Positions 26,362 through 34,858 of a DNA stretch of 64,000 nt are shown one piece after another. Position 1 is the stretch's first letter; each line of letters begins with the position of its first letter. A model generated the notes under the pieces. That model was not told where the DNA came from, did not search any database, and was given only the letters and a program-made list of their open reading frames with translations. The position numbers were made by a program, and so were the translations under genes. This stretch comes from Paenibacillus lupini (lineage in GTDB: Bacteria > Bacillota > Bacilli > Paenibacillales > Paenibacillaceae): assembly GCF_011761355.1 (NCBI RefSeq), contig NZ_JAASRW010000001.1:1115867-1179866 (forward strand), in the 5' to 3' direction.

Positions 26362-26907
26362 GTGATCATTCACATGGATAAAATATTAGAAGCGCTTCTC
26401 GGAGGATTTAAAAAGCAATATTCGAAATCAAAAGCAATTATTCCGCCAAAAGTATATGATGTATCCCCTCAAAGTATAAATGAAATATTCGACATGAGGT
26501 TCCCTGGCTTTTATATTTTTTATGGCCAAACGAGTTATTGCTCCAAAAATAAGATACTTTATATAGGAATATCAGGAGCAAATGGTGGCGTAGGGAAAAG
26601 AGTTCAAAATCAAATCAACAAACGTAAATCGGATTCTGATCTTCAAAAAAACATGAAGGAGTTGGGGTATGATGGAGTTATTCACTTTGACACAGCTAGT
26701 TTTCTAGACAGTGCGAAAGCGACAGTCCTATTAGAAGAGATACATATCGTCGAGTTTGAGGGGGTAGAAAACCTGAGGCTTGTTGAGAAGTTCCTTTGTA
26801 TCGAAGAAGAACCTCTTTTTTGTAAAGAGTACATTACAGAACCGATGAAAGATCGACATAAACGATATATAGAAGAGTGTGAAGACGAGGTGCTCCAAGC
26901 CGATTAG
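26362..26907 (+). CDS. GIY-YIG-like protein, function unknown
   Basis: A 181-aa protein. The segment GFYIFYGQTS ... ILYIGISGANGGVGKRVQNQIN resembles the GIY-YIG nuclease core (two aromatic-glycine strands and an arginine helix), and Glu in VLLEEIHIVE could be the metal residue; this is tentative. The start is ambiguous: GTG 26362 is only 3 nt from GGAG, and ATG 26374 is 15 nt from it. No adjacent gene suggests a role. If not a nuclease it is simply an unassigned cytoplasmic protein. Confidence 0.6.
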   Translation: MIIHMDKILEALLGGFKKQYSKSKAIIPPKVYDVSPQSINEIFDMRFPGFYIFYGQTSYCSKNKILYIGISGANGGVGKRVQNQINKRKSDSDLQKNMKELGYDGVIHFDTASFLDSAKATVLLEEIHIVEFEGVENLRLVEKFLCIEEEPLFCKEYITEPMKDRHKRYIEECEDEVLQAD

Positions 26908-27064
26908 ACTGAACATGAAAAATGTCCTGACGGAATGGACTAAGTGAAGTTCAGGTTGAATCGATATAAATTAGGAAAAATTTATATTACTTTACAGTCA
27001 TATTCCAGAAGTAGTATATTTTCTTCATAACCAATGGACCATCCAAATAGGAGGGAATAACAAA

Positions 27065-27400
27065 TTGAATCAGGAAGTTACGACCTACATTGAAAATCTG
27101 TCTAAATGGCAAGGTGAGATTAGTTCGACCCTACGGGATATGATTCATAAGACGATCCCCGAAGCTGAAGAACGAATTCAGTACAAGAAACCGCATTTTC
27201 TGAAAAATGGACATTATGCAGCGGTTATTTCGCCTTCAAAGGACGCCATTGCGTTCATGATCATGAATGCAAACGGTATCGACTTTCCGAAGGGATTCGA
27301 AGGGCCGAGCGAGCGGAAATGGATCAAATTGCGTGAAGGGGACACACCGGATCTAGTCCTGCTGTCTGGTCTTCTAAAGCAAGCCTCCAGCACACTGTAA
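27065..27400 (+). CDS. DUF1801/YdhG-like protein
   Basis: A 111-aa single-domain protein with the IQYKKPHFLKNGHYAAV segment and AIAFMIMNANG core seen in the DUF1801 (YdhG-like) fold. The start is TTG 27065, with GGAGGGA 9 nt upstream; no ATG is available. Members are widespread in Firmicutes and Actinobacteria, and their function is not established. Stands alone, with a terminator downstream. Confidence 0.75.
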   Translation: MNQEVTTYIENLSKWQGEISSTLRDMIHKTIPEAEERIQYKKPHFLKNGHYAAVISPSKDAIAFMIMNANGIDFPKGFEGPSERKWIKLREGDTPDLVLLSGLLKQASSTL

Positions 27401-27453
27401 CAGAAATCAACGGGATATTAGGCGGCTATTTTAAATGAGATATGTACAAAGGA

Positions 27454-27479
27454 AGTCGCATAAACTGCGGCTTTTTTTA
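27454..27479 (+). terminator. Intrinsic terminator of the GTCGCA/TGCGGC group
   Basis: AGTCGCA (27454-27460) pairs with TGCGGCT (27466-27472), then seven T and TATTTTATGTAT. The same hairpin and tail recur at 41008 and, mutated, at 62744. Confidence 0.85.
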
Positions 27480-27549
27480 TTTTATGTATATTAGGCTTTC
27501 GGAGAAACGAATCGAACTATCACTTGCTATCTAAAACTGGAGGTACCAT

Positions 27550-28431
27550 ATGAGTTCTATTCTTAACGTTATAGAAAAGCTAAAGTTGAGCGTCTCGAAT
27601 ATAGATGATGTTCCAGAGTCATTTAGTTCTGATGTATACAAACTTACTCTTACCAATGGAGAAAACGTCTTTATAAAAATCCCATTTAACAAGGATAAAC
27701 TAATACGTGAATTTCAGATGCTTGAAACATTAAAGGATATTATACCTGTTCCTAAGGTATTTGACATTTGGTACGGGGATGAAAGTACTAATGGAGCATT
27801 GCTTCTTTCGGCAATTCAAGGTACGCCTTGTACAGGAGACATTGATGAGAAACTTTCTTTTCAAATTGGCGTGTATCACGCTATGCTCCATGAGGTTAAA
27901 ACTCCCGGTTATGGTTGCCATGTAACTGATGGCTATAAATTACTTGACCAAAATAATTGGAGATTACATATCAAAAGTAATTTTGAAAAGTGGAAAGAGC
28001 CATGCAAAGAGATTCTCGACTCAAAATTGTATGATAGATGTATTCTTCACTTTGATGAAGTTTTGTCTACTTTACCGGATCCTGACGGTCCATGTATTGT
28101 TCACATGGATTTTAGACCAGGTAATATAATGGTGGATGGTAACGAGGTTACTGGCATTATTGATTTCGAGAGTGCCCGTGGTGGATCATCGGAAATAGAT
28201 TTTACAAAAGTCAATCGATATATTTGGGACGTCAATCCGAGAACAAAGATACCGTACATTAAAGGTTATCAATCGATTCGACCTATGATGGCTCTGGAAA
28301 GAGTTCTGCCATTTTATAATATTTACGATGCTTTCAGCGCAGTTGTTTGGTGTAAAAACAGAGGAATTGAGAAAAACCAAGCGTTCCTTGAGGAAAATAT
28401 ACTTACTTTAAGGAAATCGGTGGGTTATTGA
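27550..28431 (+). CDS. Aminoglycoside phosphotransferase (APH) family kinase
   Basis: A 293-aa APH/choline-kinase fold protein. Seen: N-lobe lysine in VFIKIPF, catalytic loop VHMDFRPGNIMV (Asp of HxDxxxxN) and metal-binding IIDFES. GGAGG lies before ATG 27550. Such enzymes phosphorylate aminoglycosides, macrolides or small metabolites; the sequence does not match a named resistance enzyme that I recognise, so no resistance claim is made. Monocistronic in appearance. Confidence 0.85.
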   Translation: MSSILNVIEKLKLSVSNIDDVPESFSSDVYKLTLTNGENVFIKIPFNKDKLIREFQMLETLKDIIPVPKVFDIWYGDESTNGALLLSAIQGTPCTGDIDEKLSFQIGVYHAMLHEVKTPGYGCHVTDGYKLLDQNNWRLHIKSNFEKWKEPCKEILDSKLYDRCILHFDEVLSTLPDPDGPCIVHMDFRPGNIMVDGNEVTGIIDFESARGGSSEIDFTKVNRYIWDVNPRTKIPYIKGYQSIRPMMALERVLPFYNIYDAFSAVVWCKNRGIEKNQAFLEENILTLRKSVGY

Positions 28432-28618
28432 GTCAAAGGATGGCCTAAATGTACGGTCATCGGTAATTTCACACGAAAACCGAGCTTTACTAACATCAAA
28501 GTAACTAGATGTACTTTTTTTCAGTACTATTGGTGAAAAAGCTGAACTGGTATACTAAAACAGAATATTTCGTCACTACTCTTGGAAGCTTCATAACTAT
28601 CTCTAAGGAGGTTGTACT

Positions 28619-29485
28619 ATGACAATGCAACAACGTAGGCTAGGTTCGACGGGAATAATCGTGGGGGAAATCGGAATGGGTGGAATGCCGTTGTCCGTTA
28701 ATGGACGCCCTACAGAGGAAGACGGCATCAGAACGGTGCATGCCGCATTGGAGCAAGGGATTACCCTGTTCGATACGGCCGATTCGTACTGCTTGAATTC
28801 GACCGAATCCGGTCATAACGAACGTCTGCTGGCCAAAGCTTTACATAATCGTCCCGAAGCAGTCATCGCGACAAAAGGCGGCCACGTTCGTCCGGATGGA
28901 CGTTGGGAAACTGATGGCCGTCCTGAACACTTGCGTCAAGCGTGCGAGGACAGCTTGCGTGCGCTCGGCGTGGAAGCCATCACGCTCTATCAATTCCATC
29001 GTCCGGATCCTAAGGTTCCGTTTGCGGAATCCGTGGGAACAGTCGCGGAATTACAGCGGGAAGGGAAGATCGTTCACGTGGGGCTGTCGAACGTTTCAGT
29101 TGCACAACTGGAAGAAGCCCGCGAAATTGTAACTGTCGCGTCTGTTCAAAACCGTATGAATTTGTTTGACCATTCGTCCATTCCAGTGCTGAAACGCTGC
29201 GAAGAGCTCGGTATTGCCTTCCTACCGTACAGCCCTCTAAACGGCATGGGTAACGCGCAAGGCATCGGCAGCAACGAGATGCTTTCACGGATCGCCAAGA
29301 GTTATGATGCGTCGCCGCAACAGATCGCGATTGCATGGCTGCTTCAATTGTCGCCAATTATTCTGCCGATTCCCGGCGCCAGCAAAGCAGTTAACATCGT
29401 TAACTGCGCCGGTGCATCCAACTTGAAGCTATCTGACGAAGACGTAGCCGAATTGAACGGCATCGCTGCTCAAATAACGGCATAG
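28619..29485 (+). CDS. Aldo/keto reductase
   Basis: TIM-barrel NADPH-dependent reductase of 288 aa. Catalytic tetrad elements: Asp and Tyr in FDTADSYC, Lys in IATKGGH and His in YQFHRPD; the cofactor-binding end IPGASKAVNI is clear. AAGGAGG precedes ATG 28619. Substrate unknown; the family acts on aldehydes and ketones. A strong bidirectional terminator follows, so it is a single-gene unit. Confidence 0.92.
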   Translation: MTMQQRRLGSTGIIVGEIGMGGMPLSVNGRPTEEDGIRTVHAALEQGITLFDTADSYCLNSTESGHNERLLAKALHNRPEAVIATKGGHVRPDGRWETDGRPEHLRQACEDSLRALGVEAITLYQFHRPDPKVPFAESVGTVAELQREGKIVHVGLSNVSVAQLEEAREIVTVASVQNRMNLFDHSSIPVLKRCEELGIAFLPYSPLNGMGNAQGIGSNEMLSRIAKSYDASPQQIAIAWLLQLSPIILPIPGASKAVNIVNCAGASNLKLSDEDVAELNGIAAQITA

Positions 29486-29492
29486 TGCTAAT

Positions 29493-29529
29493 AAAAAAAC
29501 CATCACCAAGCCTGGTGATGGTTTTTTTC
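29493..29529 (+). terminator. Intrinsic terminator
   Basis: A stem CCATCACCA/TGGTGATGG with flanking A and T runs; loop AGCC (29509-29512). Confidence 0.93.
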
Positions 29530-29585
29530 TCTGGTAAGAACAAATTCATGCACGATTTTGATGCTTTAGTTATGGGGGATTGAGA

Positions 29586-30116
29586 TTGAACAAACATAAT
29601 AAAAATATAGTCTACCTGATATCGGGTCCTCTTGGGGTTGGCAAATCAACGACTACGAAAGAACTTGCACGAAATGTTGGGCAATGCGTTTTAATTGAGG
29701 GAGATGTTCTCCTTGATATGTTAAATAACGAATTATCACTTTCGTGGGAAGAGCGTTTACGACTCACGTGGGAAAATATACTGGCTTTGACGAGGAATTC
29801 CTTGCAGCATGACTTAAATGTCGTTATTGACTTTGTAGTAGAGGAAGAACTTGATTGGTTTTGCAAACATTTATCTGATTTAAAAAATGTGAGTTTGAAG
29901 TATGTTGTACTAAAAGCTGCTAAAGAAAAAATAATCGAAAGATTAATAACTCGAGGGGATATAGATTCCTTAGAACGTTCTTTGTTTTTATTAAACAAAA
30001 TGGAGAGCTCACCTTCAACTAACAAATTTAGTTATGACACTACACTTAAACAACTCTCAGAAACGGTAGAAGAAGTCATCAAAAACGCTCGTTTTTATGT
30101 GGCTATTGACCAGTGA
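29586..30116 (+). CDS. P-loop nucleotide kinase-like protein
   Basis: A 176-aa P-loop protein with Walker A GPLGVGKST near the N-terminus, a lid-like RLITRGD and a Walker B-like NVVIDFVV. Similar small kinases (AAA_33/shikimate-kinase-like) phosphorylate metabolites or antibiotics; substrate unknown. The start is taken as TTG 29586, 7 nt after GGGGG; TTG 29580 is too close. No operon partners. Confidence 0.8.
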   Translation: MNKHNKNIVYLISGPLGVGKSTTTKELARNVGQCVLIEGDVLLDMLNNELSLSWEERLRLTWENILALTRNSLQHDLNVVIDFVVEEELDWFCKHLSDLKNVSLKYVVLKAAKEKIIERLITRGDIDSLERSLFLLNKMESSPSTNKFSYDTTLKQLSETVEEVIKNARFYVAIDQ

Positions 30117-30141
30117 AAACAATCAATTTAAATATAAAACA

Positions 30142-30185
30142 AAAATCAGCGTTGCCGGATTATTCCGGTTACGCTGATTTTATTT
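30142..30185. terminator. Bidirectional terminator
   Basis: Long imperfect hairpin: AAATCAGCGT / ACGCTGATTT outside and CCGG / CCGG inside, with A and T runs on either side. It separates the kinase and the convergent tetR. Confidence 0.85.
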
Positions 30186-30214
30186 CGGCCTCCGGTTATT
30201 TATAGAAGTTCTTA

Positions 30215-30772
30215 TCATTTGCTTAAAAGCATTCGAAGCAAGTCTTCAATCATTTCGCGTAGTTCCGAAGAATTTCTGGCGACAATTTTAAACCCGCGAG
30301 ATGCACTTGTTAAAAGATGTGCCAATCTCTCTGGAGATAGGCTATTTAGGCTGCTGGCTGATGTCGACTTGGATTCCAAGATAGAGATTAAAACGACCTC
30401 AAGCTTATTGTAGCTCGCATGGAGTGCCTCTTGAGCGAATGTATATGAGCTGTCAGTCATTTCTTTCACTTCCGGTGAGTTCAACGATTGATCGAAATTG
30501 TTTATAGACCATACCTCGAACACATATAAAATTTTGTCTTCAGGCGTTTTCTTGAAAGAGAGACCTTCCTTTATTTCTTCAATAAGAAGGTCGCCATAGT
30601 GAAGAATCGTCGCGTTAAAAACTTCCTCCTTGTTTTTAAAATACAAATATAGACCCGCTCGAGATATGCCGGCGGCTTCTGCTATTTCATTCATTGACAC
30701 ACGCTTATAGCCATACTTGAAAAACACGTCCAAAGCTACGGTTAGTATATGAAGCCTCTTTTTATCGTCCAT
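30215..30772 (-). CDS. TetR/AcrR-family regulator (module 2)
   Basis: A 185-aa TetR protein: N-terminal HTH with NEIAEAAGISRAGLYLYFKNKEEVF, helical ligand domain behind. ATG 30772 is preferred to GTG 30790. No ribosome site is visible before either; a -10-like TATAAT (30782-30787, minus strand) ends 9 nt before the ATG, so the mRNA may be leaderless. It is divergent from the SDR at 31014, and TAGACA-N12-TGTCTA lies between. A truncated relative stands at 12835 before the paralogous SDR. The ligand is unknown; aldehyde-type SDR substrates are a guess. Confidence 0.9.
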   Translation of the reverse strand: MDDKKRLHILTVALDVFFKYGYKRVSMNEIAEAAGISRAGLYLYFKNKEEVFNATILHYGDLLIEEIKEGLSFKKTPEDKILYVFEVWSINNFDQSLNSPEVKEMTDSSYTFAQEALHASYNKLEVVLISILESKSTSASSLNSLSPERLAHLLTSASRGFKIVARNSSELREMIEDLLRMLLSK

Positions 30773-30790
30773 GATGTTATTATTATACAC

Positions 30791-30850
30791 TTTACAAACT
30801 TTGTCTAGTTGTATAGTATAGGCGCATAGACATTAAACGTTTTTTGTCTA
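30791..30850 (+). promoter_or_regulatory. Module 2 promoter with TetR-type operator
   Basis: -35 TTTACA (30791-30796), 17-nt spacer, -10 TAGTAT (30814-30819), then TAGACA (30827-30832) and TGTCTA (30845-30850) separated by exactly 12 nt. It aligns without gaps to 13029-13088. On the other strand the same segment holds the tetR -10. Confidence 0.75.
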
Positions 30851-30873
30851 AGTAACTAGTGGGGGAGGTTGTA

Positions 30874-30972
30874 ATGATGATCAACGTATAAATCAAAAAA
30901 GTTACGATAGGATTGCCAATTATATTAGCTGAACTTTGCGGCTATCGCTTCGATACAGATAGCAAGGCATGA
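30874..30972 (+). pseudogene. Short gene relic between tetR promoter and SDR
   Basis: GGGGGAGG and ATG 30874 open a frame that stops after five codons (TAA 30889) but continues in frame to TGA 30970 as IKKVTIGLPIILAELCGYRF. A start with a perfect ribosome site suggests a small gene or leader lost by a nonsense change. No family recognised. Confidence 0.4.
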
Positions 30973-31013
30973 TAAGTCATTTATTATACTAACCTTTAAA
31001 GGAGAACTTTATT

Positions 31014-32021
31014 ATGACAACTAAGCAAACACCAATCGGCTCTAGATTTGGAGCTTCTGTCACAGCCGAGGAAGTTATTAAAGGTATTGACCTTTCCGAT
31101 AAAACGGCCATCGTCACTGGAGGCTATTCCGGACTTGGTCTTGAGACCGTGCGGGTACTGCGTTCTGCAGGCGCCAAGGTTATTGTTCCAACGAGAGACT
31201 ACAATAGAGCAGTGAACGCCCTTGCAAACATCGACGGCGTTGATATTGAAGTGATGGACCTGATGGACCCTGCTTCGATTAATGCCTTTGCAGACAAGTT
31301 TCTTGCCACCGGGCAAGCACTGCATATCTTGGTAAACAGCGCTGGCATTATGGCGTCTCCGCTGTCCCGCGATTCGAGGGGATATGAATCGCAATTCGCG
31401 ACGAACCATCTAGGCCATTTCCACCTTGTATCACGGCTATGGCCAGCGCTGCGCAAGGCGAACGGTGCGCGGGTGGTGTCAGTATCGTCTTGGGGGCATC
31501 ACTTTTCGCCTGTCGTGTTTGATGATCCTAACTTCGATCGACGTGACTATGATCGCTGGGCAGCCTATGGCCAGTCCAAGACAGCCAATATTCTCTTCGC
31601 GGTCGAGCTGGATAAACGCGGACAGGCTGACGGTGTACGGGCTTTTTCCCTTCATCCAGGCAGCATCGTCGGTACCGGTCTGGAAAAACATCTTTCGGAA
31701 GAGGAACTTCGAGCGGCCGGAGTCATTGACGAGCATGGACAGCCTGTTCTCGACCCAGCGAAAAATCTCAAGACGATAGCACAAGGGGCTGCTACCAGTG
31801 TATGGTGCGCGACGAGCCCAGAGCTTAACAATATGGGCGGTGTCTATTGTGAGAACTGTGATATCGCTCCTCTGGGGCATGACGCTGAGTCAGACTTTGA
31901 TTTAGACAATGAATCGACTTTAACGGATTCAGGCGTGATGCCGTATGCGGTTGATACGGAAGCAGCCGATCGGCTCTGGAGCCTTAGTGAACAACTGATA
32001 GGTCAAAAATTTGCAATATAA
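31014..32021 (+). CDS. Short-chain dehydrogenase/reductase (module 2)
   Basis: A 335-aa SDR paralogous to the one at 13115. Cofactor loop TGGYSGLG, NSAG in ILVNSAGIM, catalytic Ser in VSVSSWGHH and YxxxK in YGQSK. The C-terminal GGVYCENCDIAPL matches the paralogue. AAAGGAG precedes ATG 31014. A cupin gene follows after 14 nt, so the two are co-transcribed. Control by the divergent TetR is inferred. Probable NADP-dependent oxidoreductase for a hydrophobic carbonyl or alcohol; substrate unknown. Confidence 0.9.
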   Translation: MTTKQTPIGSRFGASVTAEEVIKGIDLSDKTAIVTGGYSGLGLETVRVLRSAGAKVIVPTRDYNRAVNALANIDGVDIEVMDLMDPASINAFADKFLATGQALHILVNSAGIMASPLSRDSRGYESQFATNHLGHFHLVSRLWPALRKANGARVVSVSSWGHHFSPVVFDDPNFDRRDYDRWAAYGQSKTANILFAVELDKRGQADGVRAFSLHPGSIVGTGLEKHLSEEELRAAGVIDEHGQPVLDPAKNLKTIAQGAATSVWCATSPELNNMGGVYCENCDIAPLGHDAESDFDLDNESTLTDSGVMPYAVDTEAADRLWSLSEQLIGQKFAI

Positions 32022-32035
32022 AGGAGAAATCAAAA

Positions 32036-32500
32036 ATGGAACAGACAAATAAGGCCGTAACCAAAGCAGCTGTTACATTCGCAAAGGATCTCGAATGGTT
32101 CGACACAATGCCAGGCGAACAAATGGCTATTCGTATTCATAGCAATCAAGTTGGCGGAGCGATTACCGTCATTGAAGCGCGTGTCCCAAGTTTGATTGGT
32201 CCACCGAAGCATATTCATAAAGAAAGGGAAGAGGTATTCGAGATTCTAGAAGGCACTTTCCTTTTCCAAGTGGGAGAAGAGGAATTTGAAGCTACTCCGG
32301 GAACGAGTGTTGTGGTTCCCCGTGGCGTACCACATGCATGGGCAAATATCGGGCTAGATAGTGGACGTATTCTTTTCACCTTTGCGCCAGGCGGAATTGA
32401 TGATTTCTTCCCTGAAATTGGCCGACATTCAATCGAGGAAATTGGGCGACTGGCCGAGCAAAATGATACCCTGATTATAGGGCCTCCATTGCTCCCGTAA
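32036..32500 (+). CDS. Cupin-domain protein
   Basis: A 154-aa single cupin. Motif 1 is PKHIHKEREEVFEILEG, with two His and a Glu as metal ligands, and motif 2 is PRGVPHAWANIG, with the third His. AAAGGAG precedes ATG 32036, 14 nt behind the SDR stop. Cupins of this size are dioxygenases, isomerases or sensors; the partner SDR suggests a two-step or protective role in one small pathway. Function not determinable. Confidence 0.88.
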   Translation: MEQTNKAVTKAAVTFAKDLEWFDTMPGEQMAIRIHSNQVGGAITVIEARVPSLIGPPKHIHKEREEVFEILEGTFLFQVGEEEFEATPGTSVVVPRGVPHAWANIGLDSGRILFTFAPGGIDDFFPEIGRHSIEEIGRLAEQNDTLIIGPPLLP

Positions 32501-32552
32501 TCCCTTAAATCACTTAGAATTTGACAAAATGGACTTCATAAAATAATCAAAG

Positions 32553-32592
32553 CGGGACAGTCTAGGGTCTAATTTTGGCTGTCCCGTTTAAT
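32553..32592 (+). terminator. Probable terminator of SDR-cupin unit
   Basis: CGGGACAG (32553-32560) pairs with CTGTCCCG (32579-32586), followed by TTTAAT, a weak T tail. Confidence 0.65.
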
Positions 32593-32609
32593 CGGCATGA
32601 GGTGATCAG

Positions 32610-33035
32610 ATGAATTTATCCAGCAACATCGGTGAAGAGCTTCTCAGGGAGCTATGGGCTAAAGTTTATAACCTTCCACAGAATCTCGATGTCATCGACC
32701 GTCTCTGTACGGATGACTTTGTTCTCTCGAACTCGGATGGCGACGTTGTGGGTCGCGCTGCCTTTAAGGAGTGGGCACGGACATTCACTTCGAAGATCCG
32801 CGACATCAAGTTAAAGAGCCTCGATATGTTCAGCGGCGCCGACGGCAAGCGCGTTGTTTCGCGATGGATAGTCACGGGATATAATCAAGGTGTACTTGGT
32901 TCTCAGCCCGACGATCGCCCAATTCAGCTTACAGGCATCGCGGTATGGGAGGTTCGTGATGGTAAACTCGCCCACAACTGGGTGGAACGAAGCGCATATG
33001 AGCTCTCGCAGCAACTTTTGAAGCCTATAAAGTAA
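32610..33035 (+). CDS. SnoaL/NTF2-like protein
   Basis: A 141-aa NTF2-fold protein similar to ester-cyclase/SnoaL proteins: NLDVIDRLCTDDFVLSN (start of the cone) and the sheet end GIAVWEVRDGKLAHNWVERSAYEL. GAGGTGATC precedes ATG 32610. Fold members bind small hydrophobic ligands or act as isomerases. A terminator separates it from the SDR-cupin unit upstream, and one follows, so it stands alone. Confidence 0.8.
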   Translation: MNLSSNIGEELLRELWAKVYNLPQNLDVIDRLCTDDFVLSNSDGDVVGRAAFKEWARTFTSKIRDIKLKSLDMFSGADGKRVVSRWIVTGYNQGVLGSQPDDRPIQLTGIAVWEVRDGKLAHNWVERSAYELSQQLLKPIK

Positions 33036-33100
33036 CAAGGCTGCAGTATCTATCAAATTATGAAAAACCAGCGAAAGTCTGCATACGCGGTTTTCGTATT

Positions 33101-33140
33101 AATAGGTTAACCAAATATATTGGTTAGCCTATTTTTTATA
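33101..33140 (+). terminator. Intrinsic terminator
   Basis: A 14-bp stem, AATAGGTTAACCAA (33101-33114) with TTGGTTAGCCTATT (33120-33133), one mismatch, then TTTTT. Confidence 0.88.
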
Positions 33141-33856
33141 GGCATTTTATGATGGCGGCAACCATGAATATTAAAAACACAGTTGTCGCAGGATCCTCTT
33201 CTTCGTCGTGATCTCATGGTTTTTCTGTCCTAATGTAATATTGTTTCATATTTAATATATATGATATATTCTAGTTGAACGTGACGCGTTGGAGGTGATC
33301 CTGCTTCACATAGAGAGATGCTGCATTTCAAGTCCGCGCTGACTCAGACTCTTTTGTTTCCTAGACTCGAACAATCCGGTCGGCGTTGATGCCTATTTTC
33401 CATCATCCGTTTCATGAAGTCGGAAGGTTGTCGCATGACTACTGAACAGTACCAAGGACTTTGTACCATTTCCGAGGCCGTTGCATTCACCGAGCTTGAT
33501 CGTTTATGTTTGAAGGCACTGCACCTAACCGCATGATGGCGATTACGACCGTTATAACATGCATTACATATACAGTCCGCCTCGGGTACACTTCTCCGAC
33601 CTCGGACGGCCGTCCGCCAATTCAATGCCGAAGATTCGGCCTATGTCTTAGAAGACGATTAACTGCCCCTGCCGCTGATTGACAGCTCACTGTCTGATTA
33701 CCCTCACTGACCTGACTGACCTGACTGCTCCCATTAATTGACCACTTCCACCATGACTGCTCGCATGATTAACCTAACCTTTGCAAGACGCATACACCTA
33801 AAGTCGAATAAGCAGCGAGCCGCCTTTTTATAATATGGACTTGGAGGGATTCTCGA
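33140..33856. other. About 700-bp gene-free stretch before the dehydrogenase pair
   Basis: No credible gene on either strand. A possible promoter (TTGTTT near 33242, TATATT near 33266) would give a leader of about 580 nt. At 33291 the sequence GGAGGTGATCC is a complete complement to the 16S rRNA 3' end, with only very short overlapping frames behind it. A 9-bp tandem repeat ACTGACCTG (2.4 copies) lies at 33706-33727. It could be an eroded gene or a long regulated leader; no riboswitch or T-box consensus was found. Confidence 0.4.
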
Positions 33857-34858
33857 ATGCTAAATGTTGCCATGCTCAGCAAGTGGCATGTTCATGCCGA
33901 TGGGTACGCCAAACACCTGCAATCTCTTGAGAACGCTAACATTACGGCCGTATGGGATGAAAACAAGGAAAGGGGTAGCGCCTGGGCGAAAGAGCTCGGA
34001 GCCGGGTTCGAATCCGACCTTGATGCGCTGCTCCGCAGGGAAGACGTGGACGCCGTAGTCGTCGACGCTCCGACGAGCATGCACGCCGATGTGATGATTG
34101 CCGCAGCGAACGCGGGCAAGCACATTTTCACCGAGAAAGTGATGGCGCTTACCGTCGCGGAATGCGACCTTATCTCGGCTGCCGTCCGGCAGGCTGGCGT
34201 CAAGTTCTGCATTTCGTTCCCCGCCCGGACCAGACCGCATCATCTGTTCGCCAAGCAGCTGCTGGACGAAGGCCAACTCGGTGAAATCACACTATTGCGC
34301 ATTCGAAACGGCCATGACGGCGCGCTCCGCAATTGGCTACCCGACTATTGGTACGACGAAAAACTAGCGGGCGGTGGCGCCATGATGGATCTCGGCTGCC
34401 ACCCGATGTACCTGGCCAGTTGGCTGCTCGGCCAGCCGAAACGCATCACGTCGATGTTCAGCCATTTCACAGGCCGAGCAGTCGAAGACAACGCGCAATG
34501 CTCGATCGAGTTCGCAAACAATGCGATCGCGCTGCTGGAGACCAGTCTGGTCACTTACCGGACGCCGCCGGCGTTCGAGCTGTACGGAACGGAAGGAACG
34601 CTCATCATCTCCGGAGACAGCGTGCAAGTCGCATCCAAAAATGCCGATTCTCCTCTGCAGGGTTGGATTTCTCCTTACCGGCTGCCCGAAGCACAGCCGC
34701 TGCCGTTGACTCAATGGGTGAATGGCGTCCTGAACGACGGGCCGATGCCCTTCGGGTTGGAGGATGGCACGAAGCTTACGGAGCTGCTGGAAACGGCCTA
34801 TATTGCGCATCGCGAGCGAAGAACGGTCGAATTCAAGCAGCCGGGAGGATGTAAGTAA
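33857..34858 (+). CDS. Gfo/Idh/MocA-family oxidoreductase
   Basis: A 333-aa NAD(P)-dependent sugar-type dehydrogenase: Rossmann start LNVAMLSKWHVHADGYAKHL (unusual, without the normal GxGxxG), EKVMALT in place of the EKPMA motif, and the GGGAMMDLGCHPMYLASWLLG segment with the catalytic Asp/His. GGAGGG precedes ATG 33857. The stop TAA overlaps the next start (TAATG). Two consecutive family members usually act on related inositol or sugar substrates, one oxidising and the other reducing. Confidence 0.9.
   Translation: MLNVAMLSKWHVHADGYAKHLQSLENANITAVWDENKERGSAWAKELGAGFESDLDALLRREDVDAVVVDAPTSMHADVMIAAANAGKHIFTEKVMALTVAECDLISAAVRQAGVKFCISFPARTRPHHLFAKQLLDEGQLGEITLLRIRNGHDGALRNWLPDYWYDEKLAGGGAMMDLGCHPMYLASWLLGQPKRITSMFSHFTGRAVEDNAQCSIEFANNAIALLETSLVTYRTPPAFELYGTEGTLIISGDSVQVASKNADSPLQGWISPYRLPEAQPLPLTQWVNGVLNDGPMPFGLEDGTKLTELLETAYIAHRERRTVEFKQPGGCK

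Noticed and set aside
33290..33660. Possible T-box or other leader RNA
   Set aside because: No T-box bulge sequence or specifier/terminator arrangement was found; kept only as an unexplained stretch.
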